Shown here in pieces: positions 29,475-38,770 of a DNA stretch of 46,530 nucleotides. Made by a program: the position numbers and the translations under genes. The DNA comes from Pirellulaceae bacterium. Lineage in GTDB: Bacteria > Planctomycetota > Planctomycetia > Pirellulales > Pirellulaceae. The DNA is taken from positions 1 to 46,530 of the forward strand of contig JANQOL010000864.1 in the NCBI GenBank assembly GCA_028289675.1, written 5' to 3'. Each line of letters starts with the position of its first letter. Position 1 is the stretch's first letter. The notes below the pieces were generated by a model. The model ran no database searches. It saw only the letters and a list, made by a program, of their open reading frames with translations, and was not told the DNA's origin.

Positions 29475-29549
29475 GATAACGTCACGCGTTACCAAGAACG
29501 CGAGAAAACTCTCAATTCCCAAACCGCCCAACTCGCTCACTCCGTTACA
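29475..29549 (-). repeat. attC-like site
   Basis: GATAACGTCACGCG...CTCGCTCACTCCGTTACA; complementary ends and inner stem. Confidence 0.5.
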
Positions 29550-29636
29550 TGCGCTAATTCTCGAATCCCCGGAGCTCATTGGAAGAGCGATAACTCCGGC
29601 GACGCTGATTTGCGCTCCGCAAGTGGATTCGTATTC

Positions 29637-30014
29637 TTACTGCTGTTCGACCTCGAAGTAGTCATCGTCGGCAATGTCCGGGATGCCGACCACCAAGACA
29701 CGCATCTTTCCACACGCACCATGAACCGCATTGGGTGGGATGTGAATGAGCGAACCCTTGGAAACTTGATGTTCGACGCCATCAATAGAGACCGTGCCAC
29801 CGCCATCGAGAACATAGTAGAGCTCGGTAGAACGCTTGTGGAAGTGCATCTTCGCCCCGTCAATGTCGACCGCGTGTGCCCATGCAGCTGGAGACGATGC
29901 AACGTCTTCGTGACTGATGAGTCGATCGCGCCAGCCGCAAGCGCTGCGTTCACGGGAAGCTTGACCTTCGTGCCGAATCAGGATCGGGCCCGAGGGCGTA
30001 ACCATGTCATCCAT
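29637..30014 (-). CDS. cupin-domain protein
   Basis: MHFHKRSTELYYVLDGGGTVSIDGVEHQVSKGSLIHIPPNAVHGACG; start trimmed. Confidence 0.88.
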   Translation of the reverse strand: MDDMVTPSGPILIRHEGQASRERSACGWRDRLISHEDVASSPAAWAHAVDIDGAKMHFHKRSTELYYVLDGGGTVSIDGVEHQVSKGSLIHIPPNAVHGACGKMRVLVVGIPDIADDDYFEVEQQ

Positions 30015-30046
30015 TGAAATGCGTTCCAAGTGTCGTTGTTGGTTGC

Positions 30047-30139
30047 GATAACTTCCGGAAATAGCAAGCGGAGTTGACATTGATCTCGCCGGAAATCGCA
30101 TCAACGTCGCTCCGTCGCACCCGACAGTTCGACGTTATA
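30047..30139 (-). repeat. attC-like site
   Basis: GATAACTTCCGG...GCGGAGTTGACAT...CGCTCCGTCGC...GTTATA; overlaps the 3' end of the upstream ORF. Confidence 0.6.
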
Positions 30140-30562
30140 TGGTTTCGCCGGGACTTCCACATTCAGCATGCCTAGCCAATATAGCAGGAACATGGCGAGG
30201 AAAAATGTCAGGCACATGGTCGCGAATAGTCCGACCACATGTAACAGCCAATACCCAACCTCACGGACGCCGCGCGATGCCATCAAGTAGATCAGTGATG
30301 CAATAGGCCAAGCGAAAAAGAACAGCAGCCGCAGAATCGGCAACCGCGATTTCGCAAGCATCCGACAATCGATTTCGAACCAAAGTGTTGCCGAAGTGGC
30401 GAATGCCACCATGTTGGCCATGTAGAGCAGTGCATTATTAACGGCGAAGAGTTGTGCAATGCCCCAAAACGCAGACTGACCGTACAGAGCAAGCACCGCG
30501 TATCGGCGATAGGCCATTCGATCCGCAGCAATTGAATCGAGCGTTGATGATGCTGCGGTCAT
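30101..30562 (-). CDS. hypothetical 4-TM membrane protein
   Basis: 153 aa; C-terminus KPYNVELSGATERR is encoded by the attC-like site. Confidence 0.65.
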   Translation of the reverse strand: MTAASSTLDSIAADRMAYRRYAVLALYGQSAFWGIAQLFAVNNALLYMANMVAFATSATLWFEIDCRMLAKSRLPILRLLFFFAWPIASLIYLMASRGVREVGYWLLHVVGLFATMCLTFFLAMFLLYWLGMLNVEVPAKPYNVELSGATERR

Positions 30563-31167
30563 GGAGTTGCTTCTGTTTCGCAGAAGTTAAGGCTTGCATT
30601 TTCGGCCAAAAAGGACCGTAGAATGCTTGCCATTCCGGTTGCGATTCCCAGTAGCCCACCAATGTAGCTGAAGTTATGCATGGTTCCCGTTCGGCGAAAA
30701 GAAGCAGCATCCGCGATGGCCACCCCGCGAAACGTCCATTCTTCGCTTGGCGATGTCGGGATCACGAGATGCGCAACAAGGAGAGCAGTAAGACCGGTAA
30801 CCAAAGTGGTGAGCACGATCACAAGAAAAGATCGCAGTACTGCCACGATGAAAGATCGGGTATCACGCACAAGGAGGCCGAAAGGGATAACGAAGATACC
30901 AATGACAACACCCATCCACCAAGAAGCCTGCCAACCGACAATGGCTGCTCCAAGTCGGTTTTGAAGCTCGGGCGTAATGCCAAACTGAGCAAACTTGAAC
31001 TTGGTGAAATACTCGTGCGAGACAGAGTACGAAATCTGATTGTGAAGTGCTCCGTACGCTCCGGACAGAAAGCACGCCACTGCGAACAGCACGAAAACGG
31101 CGAAAAGACGTTTCAAGTTTGTCCCTTCAATTGACAACGCATGGAAATCTATCCGGTGCAGCGACAA
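30559..31167 (-). CDS. hypothetical membrane protein
   Basis: 202 aa; 4-bp overlap with the following gene suggests translational coupling; start uncertain. Confidence 0.6.
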   Translation of the reverse strand: MSLHRIDFHALSIEGTNLKRLFAVFVLFAVACFLSGAYGALHNQISYSVSHEYFTKFKFAQFGITPELQNRLGAAIVGWQASWWMGVVIGIFVIPFGLLVRDTRSFIVAVLRSFLVIVLTTLVTGLTALLVAHLVIPTSPSEEWTFRGVAIADAASFRRTGTMHNFSYIGGLLGIATGMASILRSFLAENASLNFCETEATP

Positions 31168-31193
31168 CTAGCGACGCAACGATTACGTAGGAT

Positions 31194-31332
31194 GCGTAAC
31201 GTTGCGCCAGGGTTTGACGTGCGGCCGTGGGCTTCAGTCAAGGAACGTTGGCGACAAACCAAGTCGCCGCGTTGAATCAGGCTGAAAAAACAGTTCAGGA
31301 CTCCGCGAGTCTCGTCTCATCGATTTGTTATC
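31194..31332 (-). repeat. attC-like site (long variant)
   Basis: GCGTAAC...GTTATC flanking, inner GTCGCC/GGCGAC arms; stop codon of the 31333 gene abuts R''. Confidence 0.4.
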
Positions 31333-31782
31333 TTAGGAGCTGCTCTGGTTTTCAAACGCTTGCTGCACTTCTGGTTTGCCAAGCACTACGAATGCCCAAA
31401 TACCGAACGGGATCCCGAGAAGACAACAGGGACCGACACAGGGAATAGCAGCCACCATAGCGGCCATTCGGGATAGCCTGTAGTTTTGGAGCCGTCGCAT
31501 CGCAATCGAACCATAGAGCACAAAGCCCGACGCGGCAATCAAAACGATTCCCCAGGCACTGCGGATAAGTATCTGAGTACGTTTCGGTAAAGACCCGTTC
31601 TGGATTTCATCCAACTGCTGGTCGAGTCCGGTGCTTAGCAAGACGCCATCTACAACGAGCCCCAAAACACCGAGACCTATCGCGATGGAGGAGATGACGA
31701 TCAAGCACAGTGCTGGCGTATTGACGAGATTCTTTGGCGTGGGCTCATTACTCAAGGGTGTTGGATCAAAAGGGTTTGACAT
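31333..31782 (-). CDS. hypothetical membrane protein
   Basis: 149 aa; Pro/Asn-rich N-terminus then TM helices. Confidence 0.65.
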   Translation of the reverse strand: MSNPFDPTPLSNEPTPKNLVNTPALCLIVISSIAIGLGVLGLVVDGVLLSTGLDQQLDEIQNGSLPKRTQILIRSAWGIVLIAASGFVLYGSIAMRRLQNYRLSRMAAMVAAIPCVGPCCLLGIPFGIWAFVVLGKPEVQQAFENQSSS

Positions 31783-31805
31783 TAGTTACCTGCTTCTTGG
31801 TGGGG

Positions 31806-31895
31806 CATAACGGCGGCCACATCCAGTCGCCGCGGTAGGCATTGAAGTAAACAAAGGCGATCGGCGACCTGGGCTCATCGCTTAGTTCGCTCGCG
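31806..31895 (-). repeat. attC-like site
   Basis: GCATAACGGCGGCC...CAGTCGCCG...CGGCGACCTG...; good R' box, R'' degenerate. Confidence 0.4.
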
Positions 31896-31932
31896 ATGAT
31901 GTCTGCATGCAGCCCGAAGTACCCAACAAAAA

Positions 31933-32286
31933 TCAACCGGCCAGCTTGATTATATCGAGGATCTGAAAATCGAGCCAAGTATTGAACAACCCGAACAGAA
32001 CAAGGGCTGATATGGATAGCCAGCCATATCGATTGAAGGCTAGGCCGACCACAGTTGCGACTACACCAAAGAGTATCGGGGAAATGTAACAGTATGCTTC
32101 AAGAGCTTCGATCTTTGGTGACACCGGGACCACCGGAAAGAGCAACGGCAGGATCACGAGAACCGCAACGTTCAGAAAGAGTATCCCAGCCGCGACCGCA
32201 AACGCGTCACGAATGGGATTGGCGTACTTGGCGCGGATCTCCGTCGCCGGTTCTATTTTGCTTGCTTCGTATGGATTCTGACTCAT
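31933..32286 (-). CDS. hypothetical membrane protein
   Basis: 117 aa; two to three TM segments. Confidence 0.55.
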   Translation of the reverse strand: MSQNPYEASKIEPATEIRAKYANPIRDAFAVAAGILFLNVAVLVILPLLFPVVPVSPKIEALEAYCYISPILFGVVATVVGLAFNRYGWLSISALVLFGLFNTWLDFQILDIIKLAG

Positions 32287-32308
32287 GAATCGCGCGCGTT
32301 GCGTATTC

Positions 32309-32395
32309 TTACGATTTCTTTTGCTGCATAACGAACAGTAGCGCTATCGCGAGCGCGACGCCAAGCAGAACGATCCAAGTCGGAATAACAATCAT
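32309..32395 (-). CDS. 28-aa single-TM small protein MIVIPTWIVLLGVALAIALLFVMQQKKS
   Basis: ATG..TAA read by hand; hydrophobic helix plus basic tail; below the ORF-track length cutoff. Confidence 0.4.
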   Translation of the reverse strand: MIVIPTWIVLLGVALAIALLFVMQQKKS

Positions 32396-32542
32396 CTTGG
32401 CAAGCAATGGAAAACCTAACTGCTGAAGTCACACCACGAATTGGCGGTACCGATCACCCCGTTTGAATATGGGCTCCGTGCACGGACTTGGTTATCTGCC
32501 GATTTGGTTGCGTGGGGCGTCTTGTCAGGTACGTCTGAGGAT

Positions 32543-32842
32543 TCAATGATCGGTCTTGGCTTTTCTCGTTCGCATTGTAGTGATCGCGTACGCGGCTATC
32601 AGTCCGATTGTAGCGCCGGCAATTCCTAAGCCCAAGAATGCGTTGGCCCGTATCGTAACATGCTCCAAATATCCACCAGTCGACCCACCACGATCAAAGA
32701 AGATCCCGATAAAGCAGCCAGCAAATCCAAGCAGAAAGGACAATCTACTGCGGTTCATGAATGCCACGACCGCCACCGCTGCTACCACCGGGACGATTCG
32801 CAACGCACTAAAGACGAACTCGGTGTAGGTGTTGTCAATCAT
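32543..32842 (-). CDS. hypothetical small membrane protein
   Basis: 99 aa, three TM segments. Confidence 0.55.
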   Translation of the reverse strand: MIDNTYTEFVFSALRIVPVVAAVAVVAFMNRSRLSFLLGFAGCFIGIFFDRGGSTGGYLEHVTIRANAFLGLGIAGATIGLIAAYAITTMRTRKAKTDH

Positions 32843-32862
32843 CTAGCGAACGAATCGAGCCA

Positions 32863-32893
32863 ATAACGCGACGACTAACTCGTCTCATCGTTG
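32863..32893 (-). repeat. short attC-like hairpin
   Basis: ATAACGCGACGACTAACTCGTCTCATCGTTG; same layout as 39872-39903 with paired substitutions in the stem. Confidence 0.5.
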
Positions 32894-33074
32894 GATGCGG
32901 TAGGTCCAGGGAAAAGTTGAACCACGAAGAACGCGAAGCAATCACGCAGTGCGAGAGGTCGTCGAAAGCCATCCTTCGTGATCTTCGTGTCGCTTCGTGG
33001 CTACCAAATACCAGCCGAAATCAGTGCTATTGTTGCCTGCGGGTTTGTTCGATTGACGATATGTCCGTTGCAGC

Positions 33075-34028
33075 TCATTTTTGCTGCGTACTATCGACCA
33101 AGTCCCGTATCGCTTTCAGTAGTGACTCGTGCCCTGAAGCATCTTGGCCCAATTCCCATGCCATCACTCCGCCGAGTTTAGAACTGATCGCCAGTTTCAC
33201 TTTGCGACGAATGGTATCCGGACCATTGAAGTACATTTGGCCGACTTGATCTTCTGCGGGAGCCGGGTTGAACTTGGCCACAATCTCGCCGTATGTCATC
33301 GCTCGTCGAGTCTTGATGTCGCGGCCATAAAACGGCAGACCCAGAACGATTTTCTGCGCCGGAACGCCCCCATTTGCAATGGCAGAAATCTCTTGTTTTG
33401 CGTACTCAAAGGTTGAGTGCTTTCCGTCTGCGTCATAAGCCATAACTTGGACATAATCTACGGCAGCTATACCTTCAGCGGGTAGGCCTTGCCAAGAAGC
33501 GATGGTCACACTCAAAACCAGGCCATGTGGATCGAAGGCTTGACGAAGTTCGCCAAGCAACTTTCCGTAGAATTCATTGTCGGTTGCTCCCTGGGGGTGT
33601 TCCCAGTCGAGATCAATGCCATCGAGACGCTTATCGAGACAGAGCTGAACTATCGCTTCCACACATCTAGCACGTTTTTCAGGTGATCGCACAACTGAGG
33701 CAAAGTACCTTGACCTCTCCCACCCGCCAATCGTCAAGAGTAAACGAATACGTTGCTGTGTCTTGAAACGGAGCAGCTCTGGCCACGGGCAGTTCTTCAA
33801 ACGAGCCATATCTAGAGACCCGTCTTCGGCAAGTTCAGCTGAGAAAACAACCAGGTCGGTCAATCCCGCAGCCGCGTTGGGATCAAAGGCAGTCAAACGG
33901 TAGTCAGGCAGATAACTGACCACACGAAAAGTTGATGGCGTTCTCAGTTCGTTGGCACGAACCGGGTATGCACCGACGAAGGTGATGGCAAAGACGAGAA
34001 TCGCAGAATGCAAGAGTTGCTGTTTCAT
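33075..34028 (-). CDS. glycoside hydrolase family 18 (chitinase-like) secreted protein
   Basis: RIRLLLTIGGWERSRYFA, LDGIDLDWEHP (DxxDxDxE), VDYVQVMAYDADG, LGGVMAWELGQD; start trimmed. Confidence 0.92.
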   Translation of the reverse strand: MKQQLLHSAILVFAITFVGAYPVRANELRTPSTFRVVSYLPDYRLTAFDPNAAAGLTDLVVFSAELAEDGSLDMARLKNCPWPELLRFKTQQRIRLLLTIGGWERSRYFASVVRSPEKRARCVEAIVQLCLDKRLDGIDLDWEHPQGATDNEFYGKLLGELRQAFDPHGLVLSVTIASWQGLPAEGIAAVDYVQVMAYDADGKHSTFEYAKQEISAIANGGVPAQKIVLGLPFYGRDIKTRRAMTYGEIVAKFNPAPAEDQVGQMYFNGPDTIRRKVKLAISSKLGGVMAWELGQDASGHESLLKAIRDLVDSTQQK

Positions 34029-34104
34029 GTAGCCTAACAATTTCATGAATGACGCCAAAACCACTCTGCGTGACGAGAGATTCTTCGTTGTCAATACACG
34101 GTCA

Positions 34105-34830
34105 CTATGGAATGCCAAACGCAAGCTCATCGGGGTCAATTTTGGCATCGAAGCTTGCTGAGTAGACCGTGGTGTCTTCCGACTTGAAGTCGTCAAACGT
34201 CGACGTGCTATCTATGCGACGGATGAGATACGTCTGCTTTTCAATCCATAGAGTTATCGGGTGATCCGCGTACGATCCGATAATCACGAAACAGTGAGTG
34301 TCATCAATCGTGGCATCGGCACCACGCGTTGGATTCCTGATGTCGGTTAGCGGCCGGCCGCCAACTTCCGCTGGGATCAATAGCGCCGGAATCGTGTGGG
34401 CTGAACCACCCGAAACACCTGTCGCCCCAGCTAGGGCGAGGCCAAGGGAGTTTTCAGACTCCTTTTCTTGATTGAGATCCCACCACGTGAGAACGCTTTT
34501 GCCGTCAGTCCAAACGACATACAACGACCCCGGAATGCCGGACTCCGAGAACTGGAAGCGAAAACTACCATTGCGGACGAATGATGTCGCAAAGGGTTTG
34601 ACAGATTTGTGGATGCCATCGCTGCTAGTCAGCGTGGTCGTAACCGTTCCGGTGTCCGAGTAGGTCTCGCATTCTGCGTACGCGGCACCCATCTTCATCA
34701 GGATTTCCGAGGCCGTCGGACGTTCGGGATTAACAGCCCGAGCCGGCGCATCAACGGCAGTCTTCGAGTCGTCTGAGCAGCCACCAGCGCAGAGTAGGAG
34801 CAGAGAAACGACAGAAGTGAGACGCCTCAT
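34105..34830 (-). CDS. DUF2092-like lipoprotein
   Basis: LLLLCAGGCSDDS lipobox; MKMGAAYAECETYSDTGTVTTTL..., FRFQFSESG. Confidence 0.7.
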   Translation of the reverse strand: MRRLTSVVSLLLLCAGGCSDDSKTAVDAPARAVNPERPTASEILMKMGAAYAECETYSDTGTVTTTLTSSDGIHKSVKPFATSFVRNGSFRFQFSESGIPGSLYVVWTDGKSVLTWWDLNQEKESENSLGLALAGATGVSGGSAHTIPALLIPAEVGGRPLTDIRNPTRGADATIDDTHCFVIIGSYADHPITLWIEKQTYLIRRIDSTSTFDDFKSEDTTVYSASFDAKIDPDELAFGIP

Positions 34831-34916
34831 TGCGATGTGTTACTCCGCATAGTCGTTTCGTCGAAGTTCGGTAGCAGCCAGAGAAACTCGCGTCTCCGCC
34901 TAACCCATGATTCTCG

Positions 34917-35387
34917 CTATTCCGCCGCAGATCTGGGGAAGGCCACCGAATGCGTTCGTATGTACTTTGCGAGACAACCATAGGTCTCGTCCGACGAATC
35001 GAAGTATAACGTATCTGCAGTCTCGAAGCCGAGTAACGCCTTGACGATCGATAACGGCAAACGAAGCCGATTGAGCGGCTTTGCAATAGGAGCGGTGGGG
35101 CGAATCCACAGGAAACCACGCAGAAATTTGGAGAAAGCGCGGTGCGCGCGTTCAGCTCCAATTTTCTCGTGTGCGGTGGACATCAGTTTGCAGAGTTCAA
35201 AATCCGCGTCTTCCCGCTCCAACAAGAACTGGAAACCACCGTTGGTGATGCGCGCATGGGCTTGATTAACGACAAGAACCACCTGGTGTTGCTCTGGAAT
35301 GCGATAGACATCTAGCGCATCGCCATGATGTTGCAGTATCGCTTCGACAGTTTTGCTAACGAGTTGAGAATCCGCTTCTTCAATCAT
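34917..35387 (-). CDS. DUF4375-like (DMP19 family) protein
   Basis: VNQAHARITNGGFQFLLEREDADFELCKLMSTAHEKIGAERAHRAFSKFLR. Confidence 0.55.
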   Translation of the reverse strand: MIEEADSQLVSKTVEAILQHHGDALDVYRIPEQHQVVLVVNQAHARITNGGFQFLLEREDADFELCKLMSTAHEKIGAERAHRAFSKFLRGFLWIRPTAPIAKPLNRLRLPLSIVKALLGFETADTLYFDSSDETYGCLAKYIRTHSVAFPRSAAE

Positions 35388-35564
35388 TCTGGCGCTGGAT
35401 CTTGAGGGGGACCAAAAGCTGGGGGACCGCGCCGCGTTTCTGCGGTACTATGCCGCCATCCGAATCTCGAAGTAGCAAGGGACCCAGGTGTTCCGTAGAT
35501 GCCGCAACCAGACGGCGACGAAAGACCGTCTACTTCAACTTCGCGATTTGAGTGCACTGTGTTG

Positions 35565-36344
35565 TTATGCGACATCCTCTAACAGCGGGATGTTGTCGGG
35601 CAGTTCCGTGATGTCATGGTAGCCGAAGTACGTTAGGTCAACGGACTGTCGAGTCAAGTGTCGCAGATTGTCGAGCGTTTCCATGCGGAGGTCGTTATTG
35701 TCAGCTCGTAGCGTCGCCAGGTCGCTGATCGGATGGTGTTCATTAGTCAATTCGTCACGCAGATAATACGCGTCACCAACATGAAGCATCCAAGCTGCCT
35801 CGTGATTTATCGCAACACCGCAGTGCCCGTTCGTGTGGCCGAACAACGGCACCAATCGGATGTCCACGTCGGTTGAAGTCGAAACCCGCCGAGACGGCAG
35901 ACCGAGCATGTCGGAGTCGTTTTCCGAGTAAGTCTCCCAGTCCGGCCCGTGCGAAAACTGAAACGGCGTGTACCGCGGATTTCCGGCGTCAAGATTCTCT
36001 TTCTCCTCGGATGCAAGATGAACGCGTGCGGCCGGGAAGTCAGCAAGGCCACCCACATGGTCCGAATCACAGTGTGTCAATACGATATCAGTGACCGCGG
36101 AAGCAGCAATTCCGCGCGACTCCAGTTGCCGAATCGCGGTGACGTCAGGAAGGAACTTGAAGCCAGCAGCATCGATCGCATCGGAGCCAATGCGCCGCTG
36201 AGGATCATGCACATCGTGCATCCCGATGCCGGTGTCGACCAAAACAGCTTCGTCCCCGGACAGAATCAATAGGCAGTGGCAAGATGCGGGTGGCAAAGGC
36301 GGCTTGTGCAGCCAGCCGAAGTTCAGGTGTTCGATTCGTATCAT
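35565..36344 (-). CDS. MBL-fold metallo-hydrolase
   Basis: DIVLTHCDSDHVGGLADFPAARVHL, VPLFGHTNGHCGVAI, MLHVGDAYY; TAA stop lies in a CATAACA box. Confidence 0.92.
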   Translation of the reverse strand: MIRIEHLNFGWLHKPPLPPASCHCLLILSGDEAVLVDTGIGMHDVHDPQRRIGSDAIDAAGFKFLPDVTAIRQLESRGIAASAVTDIVLTHCDSDHVGGLADFPAARVHLASEEKENLDAGNPRYTPFQFSHGPDWETYSENDSDMLGLPSRRVSTSTDVDIRLVPLFGHTNGHCGVAINHEAAWMLHVGDAYYLRDELTNEHHPISDLATLRADNNDLRMETLDNLRHLTRQSVDLTYFGYHDITELPDNIPLLEDVA

Positions 36345-36397
36345 TGATTCATCCACTTCTTCTTTGTTGTGCAACCACTTAATCCCCCGCATCGTGA

Positions 36398-37285
36398 TCA
36401 CGATTTCTTCAACACCACGGCGAACTCTGGTCGCTGGGAATTGAACGGTTGTCCAGCTACATCGCCCAGGACCTCCTCTATTTCAAGACCCGCCGGCGGG
36501 AGTTCGTCTTCCAGCGCTTCGACCGAGAAGTACTGGAGCCAGTTGTAGATCTGTCTGGAACGGTCTGTTTCGATGATTGTGTATTTGTCCAAGACAACGT
36601 TCTCCTGATCGTACTTGAACGTATTGAGGAATCCGTAGTAAGGGAGCGGAGACCAGAACCCGTCGAGCAAGTTCTTTTCGTAGATCGACGACTCTTCTCT
36701 CTGCTCAAACGCGGCGAGTGAGTAGACGTCCAGAACGACGCGTCCTTCAGGACTGAGGATGCGACCAAATCTCTCGAGCATCGCTGACCTTTGCATGGGG
36801 CTCAATGCGCAGAAGTCGTACATAACCAAAGTCACGAGATCGAACTGCCCGTCAATCTGCAAATCGAGGTAATCCGCTTCGTGATAATCGATTTCAAGTC
36901 CGTCCTGCTCGGCTTGCTTTCGAGCATAGTTGAGCGACCGTTTAGAGAAATCGACGCCACTTACGGTGGCACCCAGTTGGGCCAAGCGAGACGTGTATAG
37001 GCCAGGTCCACATCCAAAATCGAACACCCGGCGGCCTTCAGGCAAATGGAATCTGGCAGCCATCCATGTCACGGACTCTTCGATGAACTTGGTGCTTCGC
37101 GAGGAAACGTCGATCTCGCCGTCCAAGTGAAACGCCAACATTCGCTGGGACGTATGCTCGTCGGTCCACAAGTCGCGGGCGGTATACACCTCGAAGGGTT
37201 TCGGCCTTTCATTGAGCCGCTCAAGATCCGCATAGAGTGAGGGCGAGAATTCGGGCATGGCTGGCATCAGGTGAAGTGGCTTCAT
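36398..37285 (-). CDS. class I SAM-dependent methyltransferase
   Basis: GRRVFDFGCGPGLYTSRLAQLGATVSGVDFSKRSLNYARKQA. Confidence 0.92.
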   Translation of the reverse strand: MKPLHLMPAMPEFSPSLYADLERLNERPKPFEVYTARDLWTDEHTSQRMLAFHLDGEIDVSSRSTKFIEESVTWMAARFHLPEGRRVFDFGCGPGLYTSRLAQLGATVSGVDFSKRSLNYARKQAEQDGLEIDYHEADYLDLQIDGQFDLVTLVMYDFCALSPMQRSAMLERFGRILSPEGRVVLDVYSLAAFEQREESSIYEKNLLDGFWSPLPYYGFLNTFKYDQENVVLDKYTIIETDRSRQIYNWLQYFSVEALEDELPPAGLEIEEVLGDVAGQPFNSQRPEFAVVLKKS

Positions 37286-37338
37286 CTCTGTGGTGGTTAA
37301 CGCTCTGAATCCCCAGTCGCGTGGGTGTCCAGTTGATC

Positions 37339-37407
37339 TGAACCGCTCCCATTTCCTGATACAGTCGTTGCGAGAGAATCAGGTCAATTGAACCGCTCCC
37401 ATTTCCT
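37339..37407. repeat. 19-bp direct repeat TGAACCGCTCCCATTTCCT, two copies 50 bp apart
   Basis: Exact copies at 37339 and 37389. Confidence 0.9.
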
Positions 37408-37485
37408 TGAACAGCGACGCAAATCTCCGAGTTGCAGTCGGCAACCTGGAATTGAGAAACGCCCAGCCCGCAATTGCTCGCTCGA

Positions 37486-37989
37486 TCACTCTTCGCGATT
37501 CAACGGTTCTGCATCTTCCTCCACCTTCTTCCACTTCTGAACGAGAAGCTGAGAATCTTCTACGCCCTTTCCTGGTCGAAGGTGCGCTCCGTTGGTTCGG
37601 TACCGAATTTCTATAATTCCATTCCTGAGTCGGAGTTCGTACATGAGTTGCCGTTCATTGCCATCCTCTTTTGAGCGAGCAAGAAAAACGTCCGGTACCA
37701 ATTCATAGGCAATGAACTCGAATCGTGTTTTGCGTTTCTGCATGCGCAACGTAAACCCTGCCGAGTCGACTCGAAGTGATTCGAATTGATCATTTGGCAA
37801 TGGCGCGCCACGTAGCTGAGCTTCATGTATCTCCCATTCGCCGCCCATCTCTTGGAGCTGTCGTGCTACCACTTCTCCTAGCCCTGCAGCCGCGTGACCC
37901 TTATCAGAACTATCTGGATCATCGGCAAGGACGACATGAGGGAGAAAAAGAGCAAGGATGTACAAAATGGATACTAGGCTTCGTTTCAT
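37486..37989 (-). CDS. secreted TIGR03067-like protein
   Basis: MKRSLVSILYILALFLPHVVLA; LQEMGGEWEIHEAQLRGAPLPNDQFESLRVDSAGFTL. Confidence 0.65.
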   Translation of the reverse strand: MKRSLVSILYILALFLPHVVLADDPDSSDKGHAAAGLGEVVARQLQEMGGEWEIHEAQLRGAPLPNDQFESLRVDSAGFTLRMQKRKTRFEFIAYELVPDVFLARSKEDGNERQLMYELRLRNGIIEIRYRTNGAHLRPGKGVEDSQLLVQKWKKVEEDAEPLNREE

Positions 37990-38021
37990 TTGGCTTCTGC
38001 TGCTAGTAGGTGAAGAATGAC

Positions 38022-38104
38022 CCGCATCACCGAGTCGGGGAAGTTGAATGTTCATTTGTAAAACCTCGCCAACCCGACTTCGATGGATGCCATGATTCGG
38101 TCTG
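38022..38104 (-). repeat. attC-like site
   Basis: GAATGACCCGCATCACCGAGTCGGGG...CCCGACTTCGATGGATGCCATGATTC; clear palindrome. Confidence 0.6.
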
Positions 38105-38121
38105 TCGCTCGGGATGGCAAG

Positions 38122-38682
38122 CTACTTCTTGTGGTCGATTGAAGCCGCAGGGCTTGCAGGTGGTGGTCCGATGAGAACGGCCACGTAGGGCATTCTCTGC
38201 TCCGTCTTATGCTCTTTGATTGCCAAGACCGCTCGGCTACCAGGTTCATCCGTCAGAGAAACGGTCACGTCGGTACCGCCGGGCCACCATCCTCTAAGGA
38301 GTACCTTGATACGCCCCTCGGCTCGCTCAGGGATGTCTCCGCCGACAGGGCAATAACGGTGCTTGCCTTTAAGGCGACCATCCCACACGTCATTGTCTAT
38401 GATATCGTCCGCAAGCAGCCCATCACAAACAGGCACCCAGCCGGTGACAGCAAAATACTCGGGCTCGCCCAGCTGCTTGAGTCGCGCTGCAACCCAAGAC
38501 TCCACGGCAGGGCCCTTCTGCTTTGGAGTAAGCGGTGTGACGGGCACGAAGACTTTTACAAACACCTGGTTGAACCGGCTTCGCTTGATTGACTCCGCCG
38601 TCGGATTCTGAGCGGCTAATTCGCCAGCAAAGACAGGAACGATGTTGACGACCAGTAGACAAACGAAGCTGATGTGTTTCAT
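38122..38682 (-). CDS. hypothetical secreted protein
   Basis: MKHISFVCLLVVNIVPVFAGELAAQ signal peptide. Confidence 0.6.
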   Translation of the reverse strand: MKHISFVCLLVVNIVPVFAGELAAQNPTAESIKRSRFNQVFVKVFVPVTPLTPKQKGPAVESWVAARLKQLGEPEYFAVTGWVPVCDGLLADDIIDNDVWDGRLKGKHRYCPVGGDIPERAEGRIKVLLRGWWPGGTDVTVSLTDEPGSRAVLAIKEHKTEQRMPYVAVLIGPPPASPAASIDHKK

Positions 38683-38770
38683 TTTGGGCCTCACCAAGTA
38701 TCACCAGTAGGCCGAACCTCTAAATCATCGAGGACGCGCGATGGCTATTTGCCAATGACGGTGGTCATGT

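Noticed and set aside
29576-29953. 125-aa minus-strand ORF overlapping the cupin gene
   Set aside because: Wrong frame relative to a clear cupin domain protein.
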